Shown here: piece by piece, positions 23,779-35,361 of the stretch
Layout of the letters: each line of letters starts with the position of its first letter
Position numbering within the stretch: the stretch's first letter is position 1
Assembly: GCA_036873755.1 (NCBI GenBank)
Contig: JAVTVY010037208.1
Location: 91,524-155,523, forward strand
Reading direction: 5' to 3'
From: Hanleya hanleyi
Lineage: Eukaryota; Mollusca; Polyplacophora; Lepidopleurida; Hanleyidae
DNA: 64,000 nucleotides
Made by a program: the position numbers and the translations under genes
Notes under the pieces: generated by a model
The model's database searches: none
What the model was told of the DNA's origin: nothing
The model's input: the letters and a program-made list of their open reading frames with translations, nothing else

Positions 23779-24224
23779 TAATAAATATGACTGTATATTT
23801 TCACATTTTGTCCAACTTTTTGGGTAAGCCCCAGTGGGAGGTCTGTGTATGGTACTGGTAACCTATAACAGTACGTGCTTCAGTGTTCTATACATGTCAA
23901 ATGAAGAAATTATGGTAACCCATAAGGGTTTCCTCAAACTGATATTGGGAAATTGAGTTTACCAGACATCATATTAGTACCCCATCCCCCCGCCAAAAAA
24001 GACCAGTTCACTTTCCAATCTACAGTCAGCTGTAGAAAACAGACAACAATCAACTTTCAGTCAAGGCCTCGGTCGACCTATGAGGGAATCGGGCTTCTAT
24101 ACTACTTATGAATCTTTTCATGTTTTTTTTGTCTCCCACCACCCGGTGTGGTATCCTAATGACATTTCAGTAGCATAAGGTCGGTGTATATTGCATACAA
24201 CATTTACATGTATTTTTTACATTT
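23779..24224. other. Unassigned spacer
   Basis: No gene or repeat is identified in this interval. Confidence 0.5.
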
Positions 24225-24901
24225 TTAAGCTAAAAGCTGCCTTACTGTCAGGAATGCACCTGCCCTGCCTTCCTGCTTGGGTCTCCACCACATGGTGTAG
24301 TCCTGTGCATGAGAGGAAGTTCATAGCATTTGGATATTCACACTGAGAAGTTAAACAGCTACGAATACTGTGAGATATTTGATATTATTTTTTTTTACTT
24401 GATTAAGGAAAGCCATAGTTCAGTAAGGTGAGTTTTCAGATAGAAATTTTAGAATTGCATGTAATTTTTACAGCACTCTGTCACTGTAGCTCTATCTGGA
24501 TTCTGTTTTATGGAAAGCTAAAAATTTATACTGCTAAAAATTAATAAAAACTCGTGGAAAACTTTGGGTGTGACAATAATTGTATTTTTACCTTGGACCT
24601 TGACCATTACATTAATAAGAGCCATAACGTGTATAGTAGGGCATGCACCACTGGACATTGCCTAATTGTTGTGGATAATAATGCCATAAAGACTGAGCAA
24701 AAAGTCACGAAGGGAATATGAAGTAAACAATGGTTACCATGGTTACTGTCATCACGTCATCACTCATGGTAGTCGTGTATTAGATGGTTTTCTCTATTTG
24801 GTAAGTTGTTCATTTTCTCACAACTATTTGTCGGTTCCTTGATGTTTTGGGTGACCAGATGACTGGGCAAGGATTAAAGCATGATCTGTGAAATTGTCAG
24901 C

Positions 24902-24907
24902 AATAAA
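24902..24907 (+). other. Empty-site equivalent of the Polinton target
   Basis: GTCAGCAATAAACTTGCTCT is continuous here. In copy II the AATAAA is duplicated on both sides of the Polinton (40717-40722 and 52523-52528). Confidence 0.9.
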
Positions 24908-25257
24908 CTTGCTCTTATTATTCTGTAAACAATGCCCTTTTGTCTGTGAGTGTGAACATGAAAGAATGATGTACAAAGAAAGCTTGGAGATTTGACATCC
25001 TCTTGTATTGGGCGCAGGAAAATATTCAGCCATGCATATCGCATTCAGCCTGTACATATTTCATTATTTATAATGGTCTGTCACCTTTAAATAAAATGTT
25101 TTACAATGCCATGATTTTGTTCAGTTCCATCTCTTAAACTTTCAAAATGAAATTGTAATGGTCAGACATTTTGTACTACTATGCTTATTTGCCAACCCAA
25201 AGTGGACATGTTCTATGATTTTCGTCCATCCTGTTCATGTCCGGTCTATAGTTATAT

Positions 25258-25582
25258 CGCGGGTGGTTGGGTGGGTTCAGGTTCCTGTTGCTTCAATGCA
25301 TTTTGGTGAGAAGCAACAGGAACTTGATAATGTGATGTCTAGCACTGTAATATCACTTGTCTTTATTGTAAGCGTAACATGGAAGCGTCCTGTCCGTGTC
25401 TTGTGCACTGTCCTCCATGTTTATAGGGTGGATGGAGGGTGTCTGGTTCCATGCTGCTTCAAAGATCTCTTCTTTGAAGTAGCAGGAACACAACTGGGCT
25501 GGGTGGTGCTTAGTTGGTTCGTCGTGATATAGCTGAAATATTGTTGAAAGCGACGTTAAATTCTATTCACTCACTCACTCAC
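25258..25582 (+). mobile_element. SINE-tailed insertion with 11-bp target duplication
   Basis: The target duplication TATAGTTATAT lies at 25247-25257 and 25583-25593. The insertion ends GATATAGCTGAAATATTGTT, GAAAGCGACGTTAAA, (CACT)n. The matching place in copy II (near 52873) lacks it. No tRNA-like promoter boxes are evident in the body, so it is a different subfamily from 5705-6055, or a chimera. Confidence 0.85.
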
Positions 25583-26279
25583 TATAGTTATATCATGGAA
25601 GCAGGAGCAGATAAGTAAACGTACAAGAGGAACGGTATCCAAATAAGGCATCATGTCTTAGACATTGTGCGTGACAAATGTAAACTGAAAGTAAAAAGTA
25701 AAATATCAAAAGACCGACTATTGCAAAGTTGTTTGTATATGTAACGTGTGCCATAGCGAGATTATGTCGCAAAAATGATTATTCACCGGGATTTGACCAG
25801 CCACTGGTCCTGGCTATCTCTGAAGGAACCCTGTCACTAGTGGAGATCATCGGCACCAGGGGAGATAACAACCTGCAAAGATGATTTACAAATATAAAGG
25901 TATACAATGTTGTATTCTTCGTAGGCATGATGAACATAAGAGAACGTGAACCGCGTAGCTTGGGCAAAATGCCCGTAGGAACTATTATCTTTATGCGGAA
26001 CTTGGAATACTTCCCATTAAAACATAGAAAGTTACATTTACAGTTATATTTACATTACATCCAATAGAGAAACTATAATATACACAATGCATATGGGAGC
26101 AGCCTTGCTGCTGGCTCCAGGTCCATGAACTGTAATTGGGGTGACCTGCTTGCTGGCCCCATGGCAAGGTATGCCGTAACAGCGAGTCAATGGATGTAGG
26201 GCTCAAACTTCCCTCATGTCACTGGAGCGAGTCTACGGCTGTGGGGGCTCACCAGAGTCTTCTATTCCTCCGGTAAGTA

Positions 26280-26600
26280 TAGGCTCATAGGCTGACAGCT
26301 GCCTTTCTCTGGTTTGGCTGCGGCCTATCTCCGGCCTGGCTGCGGCCTCTCCCTGGCCTGACTGCGGCCTATCCCCAGCCTGGCTGTGGTCTGTCTCTGG
26401 CCTGGCTGTGGTCTCTCTCCGGCCTGGCTGCGGCCTCTCTCCAGCCTGGCTGCGGCCTTCCTCTGACCTGACTGTGGCCCTTCTCCGGCCTGTCTGTAGC
26501 CCTTCTTCTGCTTGGCTGCAGCCCTTCTCCTGCCTGGCTGCGGCCCTTTTCCTTCCTGGCTGTGGTCCCTCTCCGGCCTGACTGGCCTCTGTCCGGCATG
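26280..26600 (-). repeat. 22-bp minisatellite, open in three minus-strand frames
   Basis: Tandem units of GGCCTGGCTGCGGCCTCTCTCC with variants. Because 22 is not a multiple of 3 and the complement lacks stop codons, all three minus frames are open across it and read as Gln/Pro/Gly/Arg-rich repeats. The same unit recurs at 26868-26905, 28955-29150, 36842-36920, 39840-40075 and 53530-53790. I regard the frames as non-genic. Confidence 0.85.
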
Positions 26601-26924
26601 GCTGAGGACCTGGTGGTGCACTCCAGGGATTCTTCCATTCGGTAAGGAATAGACCATGGCTCCATTTTTCTGTCATCAATTGTCATAAAATCTTGAACCC
26701 AAATCACTGTCAGTGGACTGTAATTGGGGTGACCTGCTTCCTGGCCCCGTAGCAAGGTATGCCATTACAGCGAGTCTACGGATGTAGGTCTCAAACTTCC
26801 CTCATGTTGTTGGAGTGAGTCTACGGCTGTGGGGGCTCACCAGGGTCTTCTATTCCTCAGGTATAGGCCTGGCTGCGACCTATCTCCGGTCTGGCTGCGA
26901 TCTTTCTTTGACCTTATTGGGTGC

Positions 26925-27567
26925 AGTCCACAGTAGACCCATCGTTGCTGGAAATAGACCCTTGGTATAGCCCTTCCGTCTTTCTGAGATGCCAAACCAT
27001 CCAGAAAACCCATATAAAAGTATATATTATCTTCATGGGAATGCTCATACCATTAATTCAGCATACAAGCCAGTTATGCAAATTCAACCCAGGATAAATT
27101 TTCTTCCCTCGGAACGTACTCCATATTGTCTGGGAAATCTATTAAATGACCCAAAATACCCCATATTTCGTTCATTTCCTGGAAAAATCGTGACCATCGA
27201 TTTCAATAAGATTTCGTCTCAGTGTTGCCCGTCTTGAGGCGAGATAAAAAGCTATTCAAAATATGGGGTCGACCAGGCCGTTTTTTGTCACATATTCCAT
27301 ATGTAACATAACCCTATTTTTAAACACCTGAAAAACGTACGAAACTGAGGTTGACTTAGCGGCCCGACTCGCCATATAGCTCAACCGAGCCACCCATCCG
27401 CATATGTCATTTTGAAGGAATGGTAGTACCCAGAAGCTTGGTACTATAAATACTGGTTACCAAAAAGGGAAGGATAATTATCATTTGGTCAGACCCGGAA
27501 GCTCTGCTGTATTAAAGTTTTTGAGGGGGACCAATAATCCGAAACTTTGGACTACTCCCTATATGAC
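26925..27567 (+). repeat. ~640-bp duplicated segment, copy 1
   Basis: GGTGCAGTCCACAGTAGACC through GGGGGACCAATAATCCGAAAC is repeated at 28318-28957 with few differences. The sequence 27568-28317 between the copies is unassigned. Confidence 0.9.
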
Positions 27568-28317
27568 TAAGGTGTATTTTATGGAAAAAGTGTTGCTGGC
27601 ACATAATAGTCTGCGAGAGAATACGAGTACACTAGTATATCACACTTGCCATATAAGGGCTTTTTCGTTGGATATCCGTTCCTCCCCTTTCCCCATCTTT
27701 GTTTTGGTGTGTTTTACCATCTGAAGTCGACATTTCGAGATAAAACCTCAAATATTATCGTAATAGCCATGAGGATGGGTTCGCAGCAATTGTCCGAATT
27801 ATAATCTCACTTTCTAGCTTCTAAACCATATCAGATAGGCACGGAATATGTAAAAATAACTGGAATTATGGTCAAATTGATGTTGAATTTGTAGTTTCCT
27901 CCGTCTGGTAAATATCGAAAATTCTCAGAATCTTCAAAAATAATGGCTAAGATGCAAATAACTGTTACCTGTTCAGAGTATTTAATATTGTCCGTAAGTT
28001 TTACGTTGGGAAATATGTTGAGTAATCAAATTGGTGTTGGTGTCCGAGATAATGCATTTTAGATGCCATAGTCGCCCCGGTAAATCTGTATAGTCCTGCT
28101 TGGCAACATATGTTATCGGCGTAGTTGTTCTATGTTTCACTTCAAAATTTCTAAATAGTCTGCCCGACATTCAAAAGATCTGAAAGCATACATTAAAATG
28201 GTATAAAACTGAACAATTTGAGCGAAAATGACAAGGCAAATGGTTTATTACAAGTCAGCAGAGCGTATCATACGTCAGAGTATATTTTTACTGTATGTAA
28301 GGTATTGCATATAGGGT

Positions 28318-28957
28318 GCAGTCCACAGTAGACCCCTCGTTGCTGGAAATAGACCCTTAGTATAGCCCTTCCGTCCAGAAAACCCATATAAAAGTATATA
28401 TTTTCTTCATGGGAATGCTCATACCATTAATTCAGCATACAAGCCAGTTATGCAAATTCAACCCGGGATAAATTTTCTTCCCTCGGAACGGACTCCATAT
28501 TTTCTGGGAAATCTATTAAAATGACCCAAAATACGCCATATTTCGTTCATTTCCTGGAAAAATCTTGACAATCGATTTCAATAAGATTTCGTCTCAGTGT
28601 TTCCCGTCTCGAGGCGAGATAAAAAAGCTATTCAAAATATGGGGTCGACCAGGCCGTTTTTTGTCACATATTCCATATGTAACATAACGCTATTTTGAAA
28701 CACCTGAAAAACGTACGAAACTGAGGCTGACGAAGGTTGACTTCGCGGCCCGACTCGCCATATAGCTCAACCGAGCCACCCATCCGCATATGTCATTTTG
28801 AAGGAATGGTAGTACCCAGACATGCCAGAAGCTTGGTACTATAAATACCGGTTACCAAAAAGGGAAGGATAATTATCATGTGATCAGACCCGGACACTCT
28901 ACTGTATTAAAGTTTTTGAGGGGGACCAATAATCCGAAACTATGTACTTCTCCCTAT
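28318..28957 (+). repeat. ~640-bp duplicated segment, copy 2
   Basis: This is the second copy of the 26925-27567 segment. It runs directly into the 22-bp minisatellite at 28955-29150, where the gypsy element has inserted. Confidence 0.9.
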
Positions 28958-29174
28958 TGCAGCCTGACTGCGGCCTATCTCCGGCCTGGCAGTTGTCCTG
29001 ACTGTGGCCCTGCTCCGGCCTGACTGTGGCCCTTCTCCGGCCTGACTGGCCTTTTCTCTTGCCTGACTGCGGCCTTTCTTAGCCTGGCTGCGGCCTATCT
29101 CTAGCTTGGCTGAGGTCCTGGCTCTGGCATTTCTCCAGCCTGATTGTGCCTGTGCCTGGCTGAGGTCATGGTTG

Positions 29175-29892
29175 TGTAGCGTGTTAGGGGTATAGGGTAG
29201 CGTGGTCTGTATGCCCCCTGCGTCCGTGGTAAGTATGTCCCTGTGAGAAATACCTTAACCCCTAAGAGAGGAGAATAAGGCTGAAAAATAGAGGGATAGG
29301 GAGACGGAGAGAAAGATAAAGTGAAAGAGAGACAACAAACAATTAAGTTAGGTTATATGCTTTTATTAATGTTAACATCCATTGGTAGGACCTGCCAATA
29401 CACATCAACCAAATGTATACATCCAACGCAGGACAGTATCACTCAGCATAATCCACTATACCCAGCATCTCACCTTCTTCCAAGGGGGTTTCAATGTTCC
29501 TATCTGTTAGAAACGTTTGGCACTCTTGCCACAGTACTGGGTATTTGGCTCTCCTGCCCCTGCACAAGATATTTGGCTCTCCTGCCGAGTCACTTTCCTG
29601 CCGTTTACCAGGTCAATAAGACTATCCAGTAGTCATGAGAAGGCGTCGAAGCCTTTCCAACACAGCAACTGAATCAACTGAGTTATATCGCTGTTCATAT
29701 AGCTATCAGAGCGGAGGAATACAATTTAGACTCCTCACATGTACGGACCAATCACCCAACAGCGCGGATGAAGGCAAGTCCTAATTACTCAATTGACAGC
29801 TTTCTCTGCGCATGTCCAATGTCAGTGACTCTTCCGGTTATCAGCCGAGGTGGACGTGAACGATTATCAGAGCGGTAGTGGCGTCCGCTACA
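29175..29892 (-). repeat. gypsy 3' LTR
   Basis: 718 bp, TG…CA. It is 3' in the element's sense because the element lies on the minus strand. The purine-rich AAGGAGAGGGTAG (minus strand, 29893-29905) directly abuts it, as a polypurine tract should. Short plus-strand frames inside it are also present in the other LTR and are not genes. Confidence 0.93.
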
Positions 29893-29905
29893 CTACCCTC
29901 TCCTT
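29893..29905 (-). promoter_or_regulatory. gypsy polypurine tract
   Basis: On the element's sense strand AAGGAGAGGGTAG is immediately upstream of the 3' LTR. This is the expected position and composition of the primer for plus-strand DNA synthesis. Confidence 0.75.
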
Positions 29906-29984
29906 TGAAGAACGGCGTCTTGCCGTCTGATTAACTATTTACATATAAACAATTGTCAAATTACATCAGAGGGAGCTGCTCGCA

Positions 29985-30317
29985 TCAAACTGGTCGCCAT
30001 TCCTCCCAGGTCTCAGTTATGCGGGTTACATTTGTCTGTCTCCCTTGTTCGTCCCACTCGTATGATTTGATGACCTTCTCAACACTAACTCGAATCATAT
30101 TTGGTGTCTGCTCCGTTGGTTTCTCCGGTTGAGAGGCAACTGATACACAATCATCGGTGTCCCAAGCGTCCTCTGCAATGAACAGGTCTTCGCTGTCTGC
30201 AGACTGATCCAGCGTGAGGATTGAATTACATTGCTCCATCTCCAGAGACGCAGGTACTTCGTCTTTGTAAGGCGTTTCTCTGGCTGGAGACGTATCCTTT
30301 TGTGTAGCCGTCTTCAC
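29985..30317 (-). pseudogene. C-terminal part of the gypsy pol tail, shifted frame
   Basis: 110 residues, acidic, no recognised domain (MEQCNSILTLDQ, EDLFIAEDAWDTDD). The frame continues upstream through the stop region of the pol-tail ORF at 30322. There the two frames overlap within a Pro/Thr-rich stretch, so a single-base indel probably split one longer tail. It ends 80 bp before the polypurine tract. Function unknown; it could also be a separate small ORF. Confidence 0.5.
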
Positions 30318-30321
30318 CGGT

Positions 30322-31215
30322 TTAGGTGGAGCTGTTGAATGTCACCGTTGCGGAAGGCTTGTATACTGGCGGCTTTGCCTGGTCTCGAGGGCTGGCAAAC
30401 ATTTCCAGTCTGGGTGTCGATAGTATTACCGATCGAACAGCCTGTTTCGGAATCCCCTTGTAGACTTTCATCTTCTTCATGCCTGACAGGACAGTAGTTT
30501 TCGAGTACTTCCTCTTGGTTGGGTCTAGAGCAAAAGTTGGCGCAACCTGCAACGGCTCACCACTCCGCCTTGCTTTAGGGTAAGGCTCTCCCTTCGGCGA
30601 GTGGTGCTTCCTCCGAAGGTGCTCAATCAGGTCCTTATGCATGGAATATCCAAGGTCACAGTAAGGGCAACACACCAGTCCTTCCCGAGGGGTTCCCACA
30701 GGGTTGTCCATTTCCTGCAACGAGACAGAAAAGTTTGTTATGTCGTTCAACCTTGGATGGGATGTCGGATCAATTTTAGAAACATAGCTAGCATGGTACA
30801 ATACATAATCATCTAGCCTAGGAGGGCGACGCACGCGTCGTTTGTGGCCCCTTGAGTTCACGTTTTCATCGATTGGATGTGAATGATCGCTCAAAAGTCG
30901 ACTTCCGTCTGTTTTCAAAATGTACGGTTCCGGGATTTCGTTTTCCTCTTCGGAGATGTCCAGGTTTTCGTCATCAGACTCTTCAGTCTCAGAATCAACA
31001 TCATCGGGTCTAGGCTCGCAAGGTTTCAGCCTATCCTGGTGAACTACCTTCAGCTTATCATTTCCGACCTTGATTCTATAGGTCACATCTGAAAAAGAGC
31101 CTACTATTTCAAATGGACCCTCCCAGCGATCCTGTAGCTTAGGCGACAGTCCTTTCCGTTTGACCGTAGTATGAAGATAGACGAGATCTCCTGGTTGGTA
31201 TCGATGTTCTCGCAC
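30322..31215 (-). pseudogene. gypsy integrase C-terminus fused to a C2H2-containing tail
   Basis: The first ~80 codons (REHRYQPGDLVYLHTTVKRK…WEGPFEIVG…VVHQDRLKP) form the integrase C-terminal GPY/F-like module found in gypsy elements. The sense frame extends upstream to the inversion breakpoint near 31335. After an acidic linker and RRPPRLDDYVLY comes a single C2H2 finger, CPYCDLGYSMHKDLIEHL then RRKHH (C-x2-C-x12-H-x4-H), and a basic tail. A zinc finger downstream of gypsy integrase is uncommon; it may influence nucleic-acid binding or target choice (inference). It is separated from its integrase core by the inversion. Confidence 0.8.
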
Positions 31216-31334
31216 CTTTAGGTCGTAAACCTTCTTTTGTCTAAGGTTTTTCTGTATCTGCTCTCGGGCATCAGTGTGAACATCAATGAGTCGTTCCTTT
31301 AGATCTTCTACCCACTGATTTAGAACAAACGGAA

Positions 31335-32960
31335 CGAAGTGGGATATTGCTGAGACGGTTAGTCAACAAGGTAGGAGTCGATGGGCTGCTGTCTGTATGC
31401 TTGTTGAATCCTACCGACAATACGGTGATTCTGAGATCTGGAACCACATGTGGGACTTTGACTGAAGTGGGGGTTCTTCAACAAGAAGATACCAATATGG
31501 TTCCTGGTTGTCCACCTCACGTGGATAAGCTGATCGAAAGATCAAGTAAGGATCTCACTACTGAACAACAGCAGCAGGTTCGAAGTCTTGTTACAGACTA
31601 TGCCGATATCTTTGCCCTTGACGAGGACGATATGGGGAGAACAAAATTGGTCCAGCACCATATCAAAACTGGAGGGGCACCACCCATACGCATTCCACCA
31701 CGACGGCCGCCCATCCATGCCCGTGAAGAAATAGACCGACAGGTAAAGGACATGCTAAACCGTGATGTCATCGAACCTTCCAATGGTCCCTGGTCAGCTC
31801 CCGTGGTGTTGGTCAAAAAGAAAGATGGCAAATTAAGATTTTGCGTGGATTATCGAGCCGTGAATAGCATTACCGAGAAAGACGCGTACCCCCTTCCGAG
31901 AATAGAAGACTCTATGGACACACTGGCTGGGGTATGTTGGTGGAGTACACTGGACCTCCTGGCAGGATACTGGCAGGTAGAGATAGCACTTGAAGACAAA
32001 CCGAAGACCGCATTCGCGAAGAGGCAGGGAACATACCAGTTCAAGGTCATGCCCTTTGGCCTCTGCAACGCTGCAGGAACTTTTGAGTGACTTATGGAAG
32101 CCGTACTTGCTGGGCTACATTACGAGGTCTGCCTAGTTTACCTTGATGACGTTATTGTATTTGGCCGTACGTTCGACGACATGCTCTTTCGTTTGAAACA
32201 GGTTTCCGTGAACACGGACTAAAACTGAAACCATCGAAGTGCGTGATAGGTGCCCGTGAAGTGAGATACCTCGGTCATATCGTTTCTGCGGCAGGTATAC
32301 AGACAGACCCAGAGAAGACGAAGGCCGTGAAGGAATGGCCTGTACCTACCAACCAGTCGGAGCTGCGGAGCTTTCTTGGGTTGAGAAGCTATTATCGGCG
32401 ATTTGTGAAAGACTTTGCAACGATAGCTGCTCCCCTTCATAAGCTGACTCAGAAGGGATGTGGATTTACTTGGACAGAAGAATGTCAACAGGCCTTTGAT
32501 GTTTTGAAATGGAAATGAACGTCTAGCCCCATATTAGTTCTGCCTGACCCACGGACACCTTTCATTCTGGACACAGATGCTAGCGGGATTGGCATAGGAG
32601 CGGTAATCTCTCATCGACGAGATGGCAAAGAACATGTTATTGCCTACGCAAGTCGGATTCTCACTAAAGCTGAACGAGCCTACAATGTAACAAGAAGGGA
32701 ACTACTGGCTGTAGTTTACTTCATGAAACACTTCAGGCACTATTTGTATGGTCGGAAGTTCCTACTTCGTACAGATCATGCCTCCTTACGGTGGTTAATG
32801 AATGCCAAAGAACCAGAGGGTCAGCTCCCTCGTTGGCTTGAGGTCCTTGGAACCTATCGGTTCGAAGTTGAGCATAGGCCCGGAAAGAAACATGGGAATG
32901 CAGATGCGTTCAGTCGCCGACCCGAAGGACAGGTTGCTGAAATTAAGAGAAAGAATACAA
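31335..32960 (+). pseudogene. gypsy reverse transcriptase and RNase H (inverted segment)
   Basis: The + strand encodes the RT N-terminus (RPPIHAREEIDRQVKDML, KKKDGKLRFCVDYRAVN, WWSTLDLLAGYWQVEI, FKVMPFGLCNAAGTF) and the catalytic YLDD at 32139-32150. The thumb/connection (YLGHIVSAAGIQTDPEK, SFLGLRSYYRRFV) and RNase H (FILDTDASGIGIGA, RELLAVVYF, RTDHASLRW) follow. It is broken by TGA at 32088-32090, where an Arg of the conserved ERLME-type motif is expected, by a frameshift near 32200-32240, and by TGA at 32516. Its orientation is opposite to gag and to the pol tail. Confidence 0.9.
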
Positions 32961-34285
32961 TCAAGAAAACTCAGCTGATTTCCCCTAATGATGACTGGCA
33001 AAGCGCAAAGAGAAGACCCTGATCTGAAGAGTGTAATGCGATGGGCAGAGGAAAATAAAAGACCAACCTGGGACGCTATATCCATTGAGGGTCCAACAGC
33101 CAAAGCATTGTGGGGTATGTTTCGAGCTCTCACCATGCAGGATGGATTGCTGGTCAGACGATGGTACAACAAGGGTGGCAAAGTAATACGACACTTACTG
33201 GTTGTTCCCCTTGCATTAAGGAAGAGTGTTACGCGAATGTCATGATAAACCAGCAGGAGGACATTTAGGTGTCAGAAAAACGCTCTAAAAATTACAAGCG
33301 TCTAGTCCGTCATTCCTAATCCAGCCGTCGTCCATTAGAGAATATCCGCGTCCATAATCCAAAGACCTATTCCATATTCCATATAACAGTATTAGCACCA
33401 AATTCAAAAAGACAATCATTGTATACATAAACATAGGCTTGTTTCCTGCAAGAGAGAAGCGGTCAACAGTTTTCAATGATGCCGGCAAGACATCATGATG
33501 TTCCAAAAATATCAAATCCGTATTGCTGATCAGTATTCTTAATCCATAATATTCGTTGTAAAGTCGTCATCTAAAGAATGATGTATCTCAGTCACGCTTT
33601 GATTGTGACTGTTCATATGAGTACAAAGTAAGACAATCGTATACGTGGCTTGGACTGCAACGAGATGCCAGGCAGTGGTGCCGAACTTGTCAAACATGTG
33701 GACGCCGGAAACACGTCGGCAGAAGCGAAGGAGTCTACACAAGGGTTCCCTAACCGGAACCACCAGAGAGAAGATGGCGATTGACATAATGGGGCCCCTT
33801 CCTAGGACAATCAGAGGGAACGCATATATACTGGTAGTCGGAGACTACTTTACCAGGTGAGTAGAGAGCGTTGCTCTTCCGAACCAGGAAGCCAGTACTG
33901 TAGCCGATGCAGTGATCGAGATTTACATATCGCGATTCGGTGTGCCCTCCACCATTCATTCCGACCAAGGGAAACAGTTTGAGAGCAATTTGTTTCAGGG
34001 CATGTGCAAACTGTTGGGCGTAAAGAAGACGAGGACAACAGCCTACCATTCCCAATCAAATGGAGTGATTGAATGATTCAATCAAACTCTTGCACAGATG
34101 TTAAACAGTATGGTAGCTAAAGATCAAAGTGACTGGGATTTGAAGATTCCTCTGACTATGATGGCTTATAGGGCAGCTGCGCACGAGACGACGGGTCAGT
34201 CCCCTAATATGATGATGTTTGGCCGCGAGACAACCTTGCCTGCTCATCTTGTGGTAGGTGCGGCACCAACAGAGCCAACGGAACC
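32960..34285 (+). pseudogene. gypsy integrase core (inverted segment, interrupted)
   Basis: The N-terminal zinc-binding half (GGHLGVRKTL near 33258) is separated from CRTCQTCGRRKH (33682) by a 0.34-kb PLE terminal-repeat insertion. The catalytic triad is still visible: AIDIMGPLP, STIHSDQGKQFES and SNGVIE followed by FNQTL, with TGA (34074-34076) in place of the Arg after the Glu. TAG interrupts after VVGDYFTR. The segment ends at the inversion breakpoint near 34285; the continuation is on the minus strand at 31335. Confidence 0.88.
33292..33630. mobile_element. Solo PLE terminal repeat inside gypsy integrase
   Basis: TACAAGCGTCTAGTCCGTCA through GATTGTGACTGTTCATATGA matches the terminal repeats at 37008, 38411 (inverted), 39398 and 46600. 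It carries no reverse transcriptase, so it is a solo or non-autonomous copy. No clean target duplication was found. Confidence 0.85.
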
Positions 34286-35356
34286 TGGAAAATTCTCTTT
34301 TAAGGCCGACTTAATAGGAGTTGTATTCTTTGATCGACCTGGTACACATACTTCTGATCCAGGGGGAATACTTACCGTATCAATTAGGGCCACTCGGTAG
34401 CATCCAAACGATCCTGCAACGTCACACTGATTGCATATTCCCCCAATTTTCATCTGTCTCTTAGGAACATCTATCACACATAGATGTTGGCTCATGAAAT
34501 CCAATCCCAGGATAACGTCAACCGAAATGTTACCTATGACCATCATCTGTTTACGACGAGTCCCACTGATATTTAATACCACTTCAGTCGCCCCAAATAA
34601 AGACATATCTATCCCATCCGCAATTCTCAGTGAAGGTATGCTCGTCTCGTCCAGAGTTGATTTATAGGCTTGCGGAATTTCCTCGAATATACGCCGGCTC
34701 AGAATGGAAACTGAGGCTCCCGTGTCCACGCAACATATTACCTCTTTTTGTCCTATGACTGCCCGAATATACAAACCAGCTTCATCGGCGACGTGATGTG
34801 ATGAAGGTGATGATGGGTTGTCACGTGCCCTTTCTCCAGGTACACTCTGTGATTGTAACACAGTATTAGAAGTTTCAGGTTCGCCAGGACCTCGCTTTGG
34901 ATGAGGACAAATTGACATATAATGACCTTCTTGGTCACAATTCCAGCATCTTCCACGAATTCGCGGCCTCTGCACTTGCTCGTTCTGGCGAGTATATCTC
35001 GTCTGGTTTTGTCGTGGCCTAAACCAAGGTTTCCCTTTCTTACTTGGAAATTTTCGCATAACTTTGTTCATGAATGCGTTCATCTCAGCTTTTAAATCCT
35101 CACCTGTCTCATCACCAGGTGTACTGGTCTCAGGTTTCTCAATGCTCGAATCTGCAGCTGCCCTTGCCGTGGGCCGTCTATGTTGAGCTGATTGGAATGC
35201 TTCAACCTCTACAGCTGCGTGTACTGCCTCTTCCAATGTGTTTGGGCGTGTCTGCCAAACCTTGAATCTCGTATCTTCAGATATAGCTACTAAAAATTGA
35301 TCTTTGACTAAGGCATCATGCAGATCTTCTCCCGCGTCAGGATAAGCCATTTGCAC
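34244..35356 (-). pseudogene. gypsy gag C-terminus and aspartic protease
   Basis: 370 codons. An N-terminal gag segment (DQFLVAISEDTRFKVW, EAVHAAVEVEAF) is followed by a CCHC zinc knuckle CWNCDQEGHYMSIC, an acidic linker, then a retropepsin domain with VICCVDTGASVSILS and DVILGLDFM. The zinc knuckle binds RNA for packaging, and the DTGA protease matures gag-pol. The last ~13 codons read through inverted integrase sequence, because the inversion breakpoint near 34285 lies inside the frame. A stop and probable internal deletion separate it from the upstream gag ORF. Confidence 0.9.
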
Positions 35357-35361
35357 CAGCC

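Larger units (their letters stand above)
24225..26960 (+). repeat. Dispersed repeat, copy I (uninterrupted by the Polinton)
   Basis: This segment matches 40070-40722 plus 52523-53880 almost throughout, for example AAAAGCTGCCTTACTG, TTAATAAGAGCCATAACGTG and CTTGGGCAAAATGCCCGTAG. Copy II is split by the Polinton at 40723-52522. Copy I instead carries a SINE at 25258-25582. Part of it occurs again at 36842-37007. No protein motif was found, so its class is unknown. Confidence 0.85.

Noticed and set aside
22644..23861. Frames rich in RNAF/KRV repeats
   Set aside because: They arise from AAACGCGTTT repeats in a DNA element.
24824..25532. Host gene in the dispersed repeat
   Set aside because: Frames are not conserved between copies I and II and carry no motif.
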